Of a stretch of 64,000 nucleotides of DNA, positions 44,493 to 57,424 are shown one piece after another. The stretch is from assembly GCA_965644295.1 (NCBI GenBank), contig CBFFRP010000451.1, positions 54,937 through 118,936 of the forward strand. The letters are read 5' to 3'. Both the position numbers and the translations under genes were made by a program. Under the pieces are notes generated by a model. That model did not search any database. It was not told the DNA's origin and worked only from the letters and a program-made list of their open reading frames with translations. Source of the stretch: Paraphysomonas bandaiensis (lineage: Eukaryota > Chrysophyceae). How positions within the stretch are numbered: position 1 is the first letter of the stretch; each line of letters opens with the position of its first letter.

Positions 44493-47400
44493 ATGATGGA
44501 TACTTTGGCAAATATGTGCTCACTGGTGGGCATCATGTGTGAGCAGGTGTATATCATGGTATGGAAGCACCTGCAACATAAACGTCTTGATGGACGAACT
44601 ACACTAAAAGAATTCTTAATCCCTTTTGCTCTGGTGAGCTACTGGCTTTATGTCATGTCCCAGAACAACTCCCCTATAGAGTATGCAGATGCAGTGTACT
44701 CTGTACGTGATCTCCCGCCCTTATCTACTAAAGGTGAATGGGGAGTATTCCAGACCGTTGATGATGACTCTATTGATGTATCCATGTTTTTGTATTCGAA
44801 AACATTGTACTACAGTCCGAATACGAATGATGGTGTGAATGAATTGATGGGAAACTTCTCGCTGGCTTATCCTCAGGTAGACTTGCGCGGACGGAAGACC
44901 CCAAATGAAATATCTATTGATTACGAAGGAAATCTCTTTGATACGTGGGCTTCGATTGAATTTGAACTCTCGAGTGAGCAAGAATCTAGTGGACAGCTGA
45001 TTTTATCCCCATCCTCAGTGTCCAACATTGTCTATGAGCTCAGAATTAGTCCTAGCCAAATGGTTCGAATCACTTATTGTGCACGTTCAATGTTGATATA
45101 TATCGTAGGCTCTTCCGGATTCGACATATGACTCGGATGTCTATCGTGATGGCATTTCAGGTGCTGATGCCTGGATTAACTCCGGGTATCTAACAATTCA
45201 GAACTTCATTGCGACTTATCTGGCGCAGCAGTATCCTGGTGTCCCCGCTGACTTTTCGGTATTATCATCCACAGAACTCTGATGTTAAATCTCATTATTG
45301 TGAAATTATTGTAGGTGGATACTTTTGTGCAGCGCTACCCGAAAGACTACAATCAAGACAAGGTACCGGGTGCTGATTACAGTTTCTCGCGCTTCATCCT
45401 ATGGAAATGGGTTGCAAGTTTCATCCTTACCGCCGCCCTAATCTTACCAATCCTTGGCATGGCAGCGCGATCTGTAAAAGAGCGGGAGATGCGCATGAAA
45501 GATTTGTTGCAAATATCTGGCTTACTCGATATATCGTACTGGGGAAGTTACCTACTTGCGGGTTGCATTATTTCACAGTTTACGTTGTGGGTTTGTAGTG
45601 CATTACTACTTGCTGGACGTGTCTTCACAGTTGATCATGTCGGACCATACGGTGCTCTTATGACATGCTATTCGTTTGCTCTTATGTCATTTCTTCTTGC
45701 ATTTGGGTTCGTTGTTTTCCGAGCGGAGTACTACTCACTACCTGCCTTCTTACTTTGTGTTTCTCTCTGTGTGTGCGGTGACTACCTTGCTGATGCAGAG
45801 TCCATCACCATTGGAACCAAACGTAAGTTTTGTCCCTATCATTTTTATCGTTAATCTTGTGTCTGCAGTATTTTTAGGTGTTCTATGCCCTCCTATGAGT
45901 TTCACTTTAGGGGTGTTTAGCATTGAGACCTACCTGTATCACCACACTGATGATCCGATGGACTACTCCCATGTGGACTTGTCTAAGCACTTGCCGAGTC
46001 TGGGGGGCGTGTTGGGATGTCTTGTGCTATCTACTGTGCTCTATACCTTTTTTGCTTGGGGTATGCCTTTTGACTGGGTCATACCAAAAGAGAGTATCGC
46101 GGAATCATTTGGCCGACCCGAGGAGGCGTACTTGTACCCCTGTGATGATGAGGAAGACGAGGAGAATAGTGAAACGAAAAGTCGAGAATCTCTATTGAAG
46201 GTGCAGGATGTTTATCATATTTATCCGGATGGTACACAGGCAGTGAAGGGTATATCATTTTCGGTAAAAGACGGAGAAGTATTGTCGTATCTCGGGGCAA
46301 ATGGAGCTGGCAAGAGCACTACGATGGGTATGCTATGCGGCACGCTTGATATCACTTTCGGTGACGCACTGGTGAACGGGTTCAGTATTACGCGAGATCG
46401 TGTACGCGCACGCCGCAATCTTGGGATATGTATGCAGTCAGATGTGATATGGGATGACATCAGCATTATCGATCACCTGTATATATTCGCAAGACTGAGA
46501 GGTCTAAAGGGTGACAGTCTCAAACAAGATGTTGAGCGCATGGTTGACAGTCTGGGATTTCCAGAGAAGGCGCATAGCGCAGCTGGGACCCTCTCTGGGG
46601 GACAAAAACGACGTCTATGTGAGTGCGCGTTCAATGGAACTGATTTATGTCTCACAGTGGCATTCTAGGCGTTGGAATCAGCATGGTTGGAGGAAACTCT
46701 GTGGTATATCTGGACGAGGTATGTTCAGCCATTTCTATCAGCTTGTGTGCATTTCTAAGAGCTGATATAGCCAACCGCTGGACTGGATCCAGTCTCTCGA
46801 AGGCAGTTGTGGGAGCTTGTTCAGCGCAATCGTACAGGCAGAGGTGTGTGTTATATTCTTTCTAAAGGACGTCTCTTACATGTATCTAGCTATTTTGCTG
46901 ACAACGCACTTCATGGATGGTAAGCATTGGTTTTATTGTACATCATGTTGCTGTATAATATTTGTGTTTTGCAGAGGCGGATGTATTAGGTGACAGGTGT
47001 GTAGAGACTGATTGAAAAAAATAATTTCATCTGATACGATTTATGTAGGATTGCAATTGTGAAGGAAGGACGACTGCGTGCTATTGGGTCTTCTCGTTTT
47101 CTGAAGCGTAGATTTGGAATGGGGTATCTCATGCGTGCTTCCATGCTCCCAGAAGCAGATACTAAGCGGATACAAAATAAGGTGACGGAATATGTTCCGG
47201 ATGCCTCACTGGTCTCAAGTGCGGGTACTGAGTGTGCAATTCGTTTGCCGAAAGAGGCTTCTTCAATGTTTGCGAGTCTTTTCGAGAATATGGACAGCAG
47301 TATGCATGAGCTTGGAGTAGTTAACTATGGCATCGAAACTACCACTCTGGAAGAGGTCTTTATGCGCATCGTCAACGAAGACACTGAGCTGCTCCTTGCG

Positions 47401-50400
47401 AATCACTTGGAGGCTAACAGAATGTTGGGTGCATCTGGAGCCGAACGCGACGTAGTCGTTGGCGCTCAGAAGTTGCAAGATGAAAAGAGATTTCCGCTCA
47501 CGGATTCCCAAGTGGAGCTCCTTCTGATGCCCGGCCGGAAGGTGGGTGCATCAGAGTCGAGTATGCTTAATAAGCAGATTGCTATTTTGGTCTGGAAGCG
47601 ACATTTTCAATTTTTGCGCTCGAAGGGCCAGTGGGTCATGAGCGTCATAGTTCCTCTAGCTATGATGATTATCAGCGCAGTGATTATGTACAACATACCT
47701 AAGGAACTGCTTTACGATGACCCGGACGTGACAGACACATCTTATGATACCGTGTATACTACCCCTCTTGCTGGTGCAAATGAAACCGAAGTCCGGTCGT
47801 GGGCATCTTCAGCGGATGTGCCAACTGCTACATATGTTGGGCAGAACTATACTGATCTTTATGACTTTGTTGAATATCAAACCACAGCAGGTGTGAATGA
47901 AACTGGAGCAGGAATATTCTATGAAGACATCAATAACGCTACTGTGATGTACAATGCTACATACCCCGTTTGGTATCCTGGCCTCATAGATGGTGTTTTG
48001 CAAACTGCTCTGGATGATGTTACTGGTGGGAATCTCAAGATCACTACTCAGTGCCGTCCCATGGCGGAACAGGCCCTCAGTGAACAGGGAAATCTTTCAC
48101 TCTGCTTTTTCTTTGTGGCCTGTCTGATCGCTGGAAGTCTCGGAGCGGCAATAAGTATCGTAATTAGTGGTGAGCGCGTTGGTTTAGTCAAGCATCAGCA
48201 GCTGTAAGTACGTTATGTGTAGGAGTTCTTATATAATATATGCACAGGGCCAGTGGTGCGTCGCTGCTGGCGTACTGGATTTCAAATTTCATCTGGGACT
48301 ATGGTTTGTCAATTTTGCAAACCTTTGGGTTGACTTTTGCACTATATTGTGCGCGCGCAGATTCCTTCGATGACGGTGACTTTGGTTTAATTCTCGGTAT
48401 AGGACTCTTGTTCAATGTGTGTGCTATCAGTCGCTTTTACCTATTTTCGAATTTCGTCGGAGACATCCGTATGGCGCAGACTTTCTATTTCTATGGGTCA
48501 TTGTTGTCGCAATTTTTATTGACCACTTTTTATGTCCTCATTGTTTACACGAATTCTGACGGGGATGCAGGATCATCTACAGCACGCATTGTGTCTGTGG
48601 TTTGTACTTGCTTAGATCCTGCATTTGGATACATCTTCATTCTTCTACTTCAAAACGATTTCCTTGGAGTTAGAACACAGAATAATGATGACCCTGTTAC
48701 TTCATACAGTGTGGCTGGCGGGATTATCATCGCCCTCTACGTGACAGCCATGTTTTATATTGTTGCTGTAGTGATCGTTGAAGTCGGGGTGTCTTCTATA
48801 TGGAGATCATTTATCTCGATATTCGTATCCCCGTCCGCTAAACGCCGAAACGAGAGCAGAGGGTCTCTTAACTCTGTTTTAGTGGAAGACCTTTCCAGTG
48901 AAGTACTGTCAGTTGACGACACAGATCTACCAATGGATAAGCTTCCTTCTGAAAAGCCGAGAACTAGAACTGTTGGCGGGCTTGATCCTGATGTGGAATT
49001 GGAGAAGGAACATGTGGCAACTTTGGTTAACAACGGAAAAATCAACACGTCTCAGAATGCTATTTTTGTCTACAAGCTATCGAAAATATTTTATGGTCGC
49101 GGTTCTCAGCCGACGAAAGTTGCTGTAAAGGATATGAGCCTTTCTATCAGCAGGGGAGAGATATTTGGACTTTTAGGAGCTAATGGCGCCGGTATGTGTC
49201 GCATTTAGATTAAAGTGAATGGATTGCAGTGTAAGATAGTTCTTCGCGTAGGCAAAACCACATTGTTAAAAATGGTGTCTGGACTGGAACTTCCGACTCA
49301 CGGCAAGGCACTTGTTAATGGTTTCGATGTCGTGCATTCTAGATCCTCAGCACAGCGCTCAATGGGACTCTGGTAAAATATGCTTTGTATATATTTTGTA
49401 TCTAATCGTACCTTTGTTTTGTTTACAGCCCGCAGTTTGATACACTGGTAAGTGTTCTTTGCACGTGAAGTCCATTCAAGGTTTTATTGTATCGTGCAGG
49501 TAGAACGCTTATCGGTGAGGGAGAACTTGATTCTGTTCGCCAGAATAAAAGGTCTCGACGATGATGTGCTGATTCCGTGCTGCGAGGCTTTCATGAACAC
49601 GTTGAACATTAAGCGTTACGAGAACAAACTCATACAGCAGTTGAGTGGAGGTAACAGAAGAAAAGTATCACTTGCGGTTGCTTTACTGGGCGCACCACCG
49701 ACGGTTTACTTGGATGAGGTGAATAGTCAACTTTAGCTTAAATAATTATCGCTAATAAGTTATTGTTTTCGATACTTTGTAGCCATCCACAGGCTTGGAC
49801 CCCGTTGCTAGCAGGTATACTGCATGTTCTTTTTTATGTGGGCTACAACTAATCGCACTTTAGGTTGATGTGGCGTCTCCTATCAAAAGTTGCGAAGGCA
49901 AAGAAGAGTGCTGTAGTGTTAACTACTCACAATATGCTTGAATGTGAGGCAGTCTGTACACGTGTTGGAGTAATGAAGCTTGGTGAATTGGTGTGTCTGG
50001 GCGATACACAGGTAAGAGAGATTTCTATTGCGTTGATACGCTAATCTGATGTCTATAGCACTTACGCTCGGTACATGGAACAGGATTTCTGTTGGAAATG
50101 AACCTTCGTTCTCCTGAGGCTGTGGGCAAATGCAAGGAGGTTATATTATTTCATCTAGCTTCTTCATAGTACTTAAATTACATTTGTGCAGTTTGTCGAG
50201 GAAAATTTTGCAGGTGCTGTAATAGTAGATGAGCACGCGACAATGATCAACTTTGAGATTCCATCCGCCAGTGTGGGAAAATTGTCGACTGCATTCAGTC
50301 TCCTTGAAAGCAGAAAAGAAGAGCTTGACATGGCTGACTATGCGCTTTCGCAGAGTACCCTCGAACAGGTATTTCTGAAACAGATTCGCCCAAGTGAAAA

Positions 50401-50719
50401 AGACGCAGTCTTACTGGAAGATCAACGCAAAACCGAGGCACGCGTGCCACAGTGGGCGGACTACCTGATGGCATACTTATGCTGGCTTCTAGCATTTTTC
50501 GTGCCAGGGTTGCACCACTTTTACCTGGGCAATTTCTGGAGAGGTATTAAGTATCTTTTCACCATAAACGAACTATTCGTGGGATGGTTCCTCGATATTT
50601 TTGAGTTGCACGTTCTGGTCAAGAAATCTGTCGAAGAGTATGGTAATCGCTCCTGTTGCTATTGCTGTTCGTGCTGCTGTTCCTCCCCGAAAAAAATTCC
50701 CCCGTCGTCTTCGGTTTAA
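44493..50719 (+). CDS. Full-length ABCA-type ABC transporter with C-terminal TM2 domain
   Basis: ABCA proteins export or flip lipids. Seventeen exons, 1799 residues: 44493-45062, 45109-45258, 45315-45822, 45869-46618, 46669-46718, 46771-46843, 46890-46919, 46975-46996, 47049-48203, 48248-49191, 49252-49372, 49429-49447, 49500-49718, 49783-49814, 49864-50011, 50059-50139, 50192-50719. Order: TM helix, luminal loop, TM block, NBD1, linker, TM helix, large N-glycosylation-rich loop, TM block, NBD2. NBD1 has Walker A GANGAGKST (about 552), LSGGQ (about 651) and YLDEPTAGLDP. NBD2 has GANGAGKTT (about 1417), LSGGN (about 1511; SGGN is usual in ABCA NBD2) and YLDEPSTGLDP. Residues about 1712-1775 form a TM2 domain (WLLAFFVPGLHHFYLGNFWR, then FVGWFLDIFELHVLV). 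A Cys-rich CCYCCSCCCSS tail follows. The TM2 exon is the same exon as the NBD2 end, so the fusion is not a model artefact. Confidence 0.92.
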
Positions 50720-51737
50720 TCAAAGAGTGAATTATATTCACAACGTATGGGGGTACTACATTTATTGCGGTCGTAGTGTTCTTGCCCTTGTCACATATTC
50801 TTTGTGATCAGGCGATAGCATTATTGAAGTACTATCTTGATATTCTATAAGTGGTATTCATATGTACGTTCGCATTACTGGTAGAACTTATTCTTGTAAA
50901 AGTAATAGCTGCACTATTTCGTGAAATATCCTTTTAAGTTTGGCTTATATTTGAGCAATAACATGTAGTAGTTTAAAGTTTTGATTTATATCTAATATCC
51001 ATTGATGATGAATCCAATACAGTATGATATGAAATAAACTGTGTTGAGTTCTGCAATATATTGTGCAATTGAAGTGAGTATACAGTGTGCAATAGGTAAA
51101 GTCAACTCATAGGTGTAACGGGTGATTATAGTTACAAAGGAATTAAATTCAGTTACTGATGTGTGACTATACAAGATATAGAACTGACTGATGAACATAT
51201 GATAAACAGATGTTGCTAAGAAGAGATGTTTCAACATATGTTACACGAATATGTAGTGAAGTGTTCAGAATAATAATCATAATTTCTTAGTTGAAAGTGC
51301 GTTGTGTTCAACAGAGCAAGGTTAAGGTTTACGTGTACTTCAGTGATATGTCCAATGCGAACAAACTGAAGTACTGTGACTACATAAGATCGTGACTGTC
51401 TAAGGTCTAAGGTGAGAGTAATTCCAATTAATATAGCAAGAATGATGAAAATTTATTATCACAATTTTAATTAATTTAGGATTATGGTTTATGGAGTGCA
51501 GTTACTTACTTCTAAACGTCAATTAACTACAACTCTATCAACATAATGAGTGTTGTACCTTGCTGCGTGACTGCGTGATATAAGTAGTCTCGCAGCTTCT
51601 AATGTACCTGATCAAATATATATAGCCTTAACGAATGAGTATATTTAATTACCACCAGAAATTAAATATGTCATACAAAAAAATAATTCTGAAAATAGTA
51701 TATCCCTTCTATTTACATGCACACAGCAATATGCGTC
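50720..51737. other. Convergent 3' intergenic region
   Basis: About 1 kb between the stops of ABCA and PPAT. AT-rich, no microsatellite of the CATA type, no gene seen. Confidence 0.5.
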
Positions 51738-54080
51738 TCAGCAAGTCCTAGCTTTCTTCGAGCTGTGGGGGGTATCCATGTCAGATATTATGTTATGTAA
51801 CCCCTCGCAAGGTGATGACAACGAGTCGCCATTCTTGGAGGCAAAAGGCACCTCACTCCCGGCATGCGGGATGGAATCCGCCCACTCCATGCTTCCATTT
51901 GCCCCATCGTGCACGACACGAGGCGATACTAATCCTGGATGGCCCATTCTTCCTCGCCCGCGGCCTGCCTCGACATGGGCTAGCATCTCTTCAGTAACTT
52001 CAGGAGTGACATAATGTCCACTAAAACAGGAGGTGTCGAAATATTGCAGAGCAGGGTTTAGAGTCCGTATGCTATCTTCCAGGTCTTCCAGGTCATTATA
52101 AACTACTTCGTCTGCACCTACAGCGTTTGCGATTTCCGCTTCCGTCTTGCTGTGTGCAATGAGCTCCTCACGAGAAGGAATATCGATGCCATACACATTT
52201 GGGTATCGTACAGGAGGAGCAGCAGAGGCGAAGAATATTTTTCTAGCGCCAGCATCTCGAGCCATTTGAATGATCTCCGTGCAAGTGGTACCGCGCACTG
52301 ATTCATAGGCATGCAAAAATATCACAACATTAAAGCTATACTCAGATGCATACCTATCGAGTCATCCACCATTAATACACATTTTCCTTTAAACTCACTT
52401 CTGACCGTGTTGAGTTTTAGTCTGACAGTCTTGCGCCGCATCTCCTGGCCCTATATAGGGTTATGCCGCCAAGAACACAACACCAAATCACTCACAGGCA
52501 TGATAAACGTTCTTGCTATATATCTATTTTTTACGAAGCCTTCTCGATACTGCCTATTGAGATGCACAGCACATTGGAGCGCAGAGACACGTGAAGTATC
52601 GGGAATAGGCATCACTACATCAATGTCGTGATCGGGGAAATCTCTGAGAATCTTCTTTGCCAGTTTTTCACCCATATTCAAACGTGCTTCGTACACTGAC
52701 ACTCCATCCAGTACCTATATTCGATTTTCATAAGGTTTATACTCAAATTTGAAGTATCGCTTACAGAGTCGGGTCTCGCAAAATAGACAAACTCGAATAT
52801 ACACGGTGACAGAGAAGGGGACGAATGACATTGCTGTGAAAAGAGTTTGCCTTCCAGGGTAACAAGCACAGCTTCCCCGGGCATAACATCACGACAGAGG
52901 GAAAATCCACTGTAACATATAGGCTCAGTCAGTCATAATGGGGAGCGCTGCAGCATACCTCGGAGCAAGGGCATCTATGGCAACACTCTCCGAGGCAACG
53001 GCATATCCAGTTGGCGGACCGTTCGTTTGCTTACGTGCACCGTAGCATAATGGCCGTATACCGTGTGGGTCTCGAAAGGCCAGCAACCCCACACCATTAA
53101 TAAGTAGTGTTACAGCATATGCACCTTTGCATCTAAAAGTAGTTACTGGGCCTATTAACACTACACCCATGAATACACTCACCTCCGCATTACACTTCGC
53201 ACAGCATCGAAAACTTCGTCCGGAGACATCTTCCGCAGGCGTTTCCTCTGAAGTTCTTCGGCAAACACATTCATTAGTAATTCCGTGTCAGAACTTGTGT
53301 TGATATGTCGCATATCTTCCTGCATGCTTATCATTAGCTCCTCCGTATTGGTCAGATTGCCGTTGTGAGCACACGCAATACCAAAAGGAGAATTCGTATA
53401 CAGCGGTTGCGCTTCCGACAAGCATCCACCCCCCGCAGTTGGGTATCGTACGTGCCCAATTCCAATATTTCCCAAAACCTGGACCACAGTACTCTGCGTG
53501 AATATTTCGTTGACGGTTCCGGAATTCTTCAAAAGGTGCAATCTCCCTTTGTTCAAAGTAACAATTCCAGCCGCATCTGATGAGCATTGAAAAATAATGT
53601 AAAGTCAGTATTCGTATAGGCATAAGGCATGAATAATAGCGTGATATAACACTGCAATAACAGCTATACAGTAGCGAACTGTTGATAGGTCAGTATCACA
53701 TTGGCGATAAGATGATGCAGCACGTGACTTAATATCCTCACCTTGGCCTCTGTGCTGAAGAACAGTGAGTCCGTCAACTAGAGCCTGGTTTACATAGCTA
53801 TTCTGATATGAAGTGAGAACCAGTCATATAGAGGGCTCGTGTACAGTGCATATATATACATACATATACATAGAGAGAGACGGTGTACAGAGCACGTATA
53901 GCCCATGTGTGTATATATACACATCACGGGCACAGCACAGCACATGTGTGTGTGTGGGTACGGGGGTGGGGAGGGGTACAGCATGTGTGTACATAGAGAG
54001 GGCGTACAGCATGAGTGTATCTGTGTGTGTATGTATGTATGTACCTCATCTGTTAGAACTATGCCTAATATACCGCACAT
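51738..54080 (-). CDS. PPAT: Amidophosphoribosyltransferase (PurF/PPAT), first enzyme of de novo purine synthesis
   Basis: Makes 5-phosphoribosylamine from PRPP and glutamine in the cytosol. Eight exons, 561 residues. In plus coordinates from the 5' end: 54045-54080, 53742-53802, 53183-53576, 52959-53132, 52765-52909, 52496-52714, 52354-52450, 51738-52297. The protein starts MCGILGI, giving the N-terminal nucleophile Cys after Met removal, with no propeptide. Glutaminase marks: [18 protein letters not shown], and CAHNGNLTN. Phosphoribosyltransferase marks: FVYFARPDS, the [17 protein letters not shown]-binding loop, and [17 protein letters not shown]. The last about 60 residues are a non-conserved tail. 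Intron 1 (242 bp) is microsatellite-rich; others are 45-165 bp. Start chosen because Met-Cys is mandatory in this family. Confidence 0.96.
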
Positions 54081-54634
54081 CTGTCGGATCGCCTGAGGGG
54101 CTATGGGGACTGATGAGCTCTCACAATACTACTTCCAGTGATGGTAATATGGGCTGTGCAGTATAGCAGGAGCTGATGGTGTGGTGGGTTAATGTGTCCA
54201 ATGCCTCCATGCTACCACCAGCATCTGCGTGTATGTATGTATGTATGTATGTATGTATGTATGTATGTATGTACAGGTACGATACATGGAGATGGACACA
54301 CACCTTCCACCTTCTGGCTCAACCAATACAGAAGACGACCAAAACCCCGAGGTTTTCCTAGAATTGTATGGTTTTTAATCGGAAATCTCTGATTTTTCAT
54401 TGGTTTTGTTTTGGTTGGAGTGTTGTATGTATGTGTTGGTGGACTTGTGATACGGCAGTATACGGTATCTGTATATGAGTCTCCATGTGTATACGACAGT
54501 GGTGTGCTATGTATGTATGTGCAGCTAGGTGTCTCTATATATGCATATACATGTATGTGGAATGGATCTCTCCATCCATCTCAATCATCCATACTCCACC
54601 CCACTAACCATCATCTCCACACCTTAATGGCTGT
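54081..54634. promoter_or_regulatory. Shared 5' region between PPAT and the DHHC gene
   Basis: A 554-bp head-to-head gap with a pure TATG run (about 54231-54272) and further TATGTATG stretches near 54425-54560. An AG directly before the PPAT ATG hints at a 5'-UTR intron. No coding exon. Confidence 0.45.
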
Positions 54635-56364
54635 ATGTCCTTTCCTATAAACCACTCTAAGTATCAATTAATATCAGACAACTCCCATGAGACAGACATG
54701 ATCGCCACTGACCCGGCTCACAATCTAACTCAATCCATGCTACAAGAATCAACTAAACCAACACACAGAGGGGATATTGAAGAACAGTGTGATAGTAAGT
54801 ATGGCACACAGGGTGAGTTGTATCTGTTTAAGCCGTCGACTGTCATCCCTCGATTGCGTTTATTTGACGGCAAGACGTTACATGCATCTCTTAAAGCAGT
54901 CGTTAGGAAGCAGTCTTTATTAGTAATTACAGAATCAGATGATAACTGGCATTATATTCTATGTGGTGGGGTAGAAGGCTGGTGTCAGTTTTCGTTCGAC
55001 GACAGTAATTTATCAGATGTAATGATTCGCATGTCAGAATATGGGCGCTACTTGGAGTGGAAAGGCAACAATAAGTTTTTCTGCAATGGGAAACTAATGT
55101 TTGGCAGTGATTTCTACTTTTTCTTATTCACAAATTGTCTTTATATTGTTCCCACTGTTGTGTATTTCGCTCTTGTGCTGCCCTTCATGTATGAGCCGGA
55201 GCTGTGCACAGTATGTTACCCTGCTTTTGCCAATTGACCTGTATAATCATTAAGTTCGCTCAGGTATTAATGGCGCTTGTGTTTATTTATTCCATGATTA
55301 ACTTATGGATGGCTGCATTAACGGAACCTGGAATAATTCGGCGAAACCCTCCCCATGTCACGGTTGGTTGTTTCTTGTTTGCATTGACATAACATAACCG
55401 TTAGTATAGCCTGTTCTTCCTCCTGGGGCTGCCACAGGAGTGTATGGTTGGAAACTATGCGAGACTTGCAATGTATACCGACCGCCTCGAGCTAAGCATT
55501 GTTCCGCGTGTGATAACTGTGTAGAGGCGTTTGATCACCATTGTCCCTGGGTGGGGAACTGTGTTGGCAAGAGAAACTATAGATATTTCTTGCGGTTTGT
55601 CGTGGCTATAACAGGTGTGCAAGGCCTATGTTTGAGTTTATAAGTAGGTTATGGCAATATGTACTGTAGTGTTCTCTGCTGGGGTTCTGGGTACTAGTAT
55701 TGCTGTTTTGGCTCGGCTAGTTGATGAAGTCGCCGACGACGGAGATGGTGCCGCAGCCTCAGTTGATAATATCACTAAGGTATGGTGTTTCTCATTTGCC
55801 AACTGAGCCGGTGTGTTATATAAGTCGCAGACCCTGACGAAATACCCAGCTCCTGCTATTGTGGTGGTTTTCACGTTTATATCCATTTTATCTCTTCAGT
55901 CACTCTGCGGATATCACCTCTATCTGGTGTGGTATGGTCAGACTACAAACGAAAACTTGAGAGGGGTATATCATGGCAGACGAAACCCCGAAGATCGTGG
56001 GCCAGTGAATAATTTCCGTTCAGTATGTTGTTCTCCCTTACCTCGAAGTAACCTACCCAATTTGTCGGAAACTCTTCCAGATGTTGAGTATGTTCATCGG
56101 GCTTATGAGGGGTCAGAAGCATGCAGGAGGTCGTCAGAGGAACCTGTAGAAAAGGGTACGATGTCGACTGCTACTACAAGTGTGAGGAGCACGTTTAGCA
56201 CAGAAGCCCCAGACGAAAGCAGTACGCGTAGAGCTCCTCGCAACCCTAATGAGAGTAGTCAGAGAAACAGCGATAACGTACAAGCACCGATGCATGTAAG
56301 TATTCCACGGCCTGAGTCGCTGGGACATGTGTCCCAGCCGGAAGTTGGTGATGCAGATGTGTGA
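54635..56364 (+). CDS. DHHC palmitoyltransferase (ZDHHC9/14/18-ERF2 type)
   Basis: Attaches palmitate to cysteines of target proteins at Golgi or plasma membrane. Five exons (54635-55210, 55264-55362, 55410-55616, 55648-55779, 55831-56364), 515 residues. Core: [20 protein letters not shown] before TM1, [29 protein letters not shown] and the zinc-finger cysteine-rich domain with DHHC at residues 267-270. Four TM helices and a TTNE (TTxE) motif follow. The GNN.FFC.G..M.. pre-TM1 block places it with ZDHHC9/14/18 and yeast Erf2. The N-terminal about 130 residues include a 60-residue stretch ([17 protein letters not shown] through GVEGWCQFS) that resembles an SH3-like beta barrel, not usual in this group. 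The C-terminal tail is Ser-rich and disordered. Intron 3 is only 31 bp; its donor (55617) was chosen because it alone keeps frame. Confidence 0.9.
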
Positions 56365-57424
56365 CATACATAAAGTACGCATAGCATAACTCTAATGGTG
56401 TAATTTTGTCAATTAATTAGCTGTGAAAATATATTTGCTCAATGTGTACAACGTTTTTGCTCAGCTCAAGCTGGTAAGCAACTACGTCGGTGGTGTTAAT
56501 ATACTTTTGCGTATCTTAGCAACTTCCTACACAACGTGCAGTATACGTTAGTATGTTAGTATTGGGGTCAGCATAGCGCGTAGTACGGTCTAATAAATAA
56601 ACTTCAAACGTTATCAGCGGTCAAGTCCACTTTCGTTTTAGTCATGCACAGTGTACTACATTTTTGCACCTGCATATAAGCATAGACATTGTAGATCGCA
56701 GCTTAAATTGATTCGTGAACAACTGCCAAGTTTATTAAACGGAAGTTTGTTGAAGTAGGTGGGCCGTCATTGTGTAGTTGGTTATTTTCTCCCGGGTTAA
56801 TATGGAGCTATATTATACATAAATCCGCTGGCGACATGAGTGTTCTACTGAACAACATTGAACTTGCAACAGGTCAAAACACACGTGACTAAACTAACAT
56901 TATATCGTTTCTTAGCCCTAGGGTCGTATCCTAAACTCACCGAATACGATAAGCATCATCCGGAGCTCAATTAAGTGGTAATAGTATTCTAATGTATATC
57001 TCATAAAATAATAACAACGGCGATATATATATGCGATCACCCTGTAGTTGTTATCTTTACATTATAGGGCGGGAAGCTGGTACTAGAATAAGTAAAAGTA
57101 TCGCAGTAATGCGTAGCTTTGGGAAATTATATTCTTCCTACAGTCGAGCTACGTATATAAAGCGATCGAAAATGCTATGAGAAGAGGAAACACGCTATAT
57201 TTCTATCCTATTAAGTGCTTACCGTGTGAATTTGGATATCCCGACAGACACAAAATATATTTCGCCCTGCAGCAGCCGTCCACGAATATATATATTTCAA
57301 ACTTGTTGGTACGCCAAATGGCTTTTGAGACCATGCAACGTATCAAGAAATTACGAATATAGTGGCACTAGATGCCACATATGTACAATTCTCCCTGCCT
57401 GCACCGCGTAGACTTTTCTGTAGG
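56365..57424. other. Convergent 3' intergenic region
   Basis: About 1 kb between stops of the DHHC and RNase III-like genes. Short frames near 57177-57411 have no protein-like features. No gene seen. Confidence 0.5.

Noticed and set aside
49639-49660. LSGGN instead of LSGGQ in the second ABC domain as a defect
   Set aside because: SGGN is the usual form in the second nucleotide-binding domain of ABCA proteins.
52118-52312. 64-codon minus-strand frame overlapping PPAT exon 8
   Set aside because: Out-of-frame shadow of the conserved PPAT C-terminal exon.
57177-57411. Two overlapping 61-codon plus-strand frames
   Set aside because: No domain, no splice context, lie in a convergent 3' gap; likely chance.
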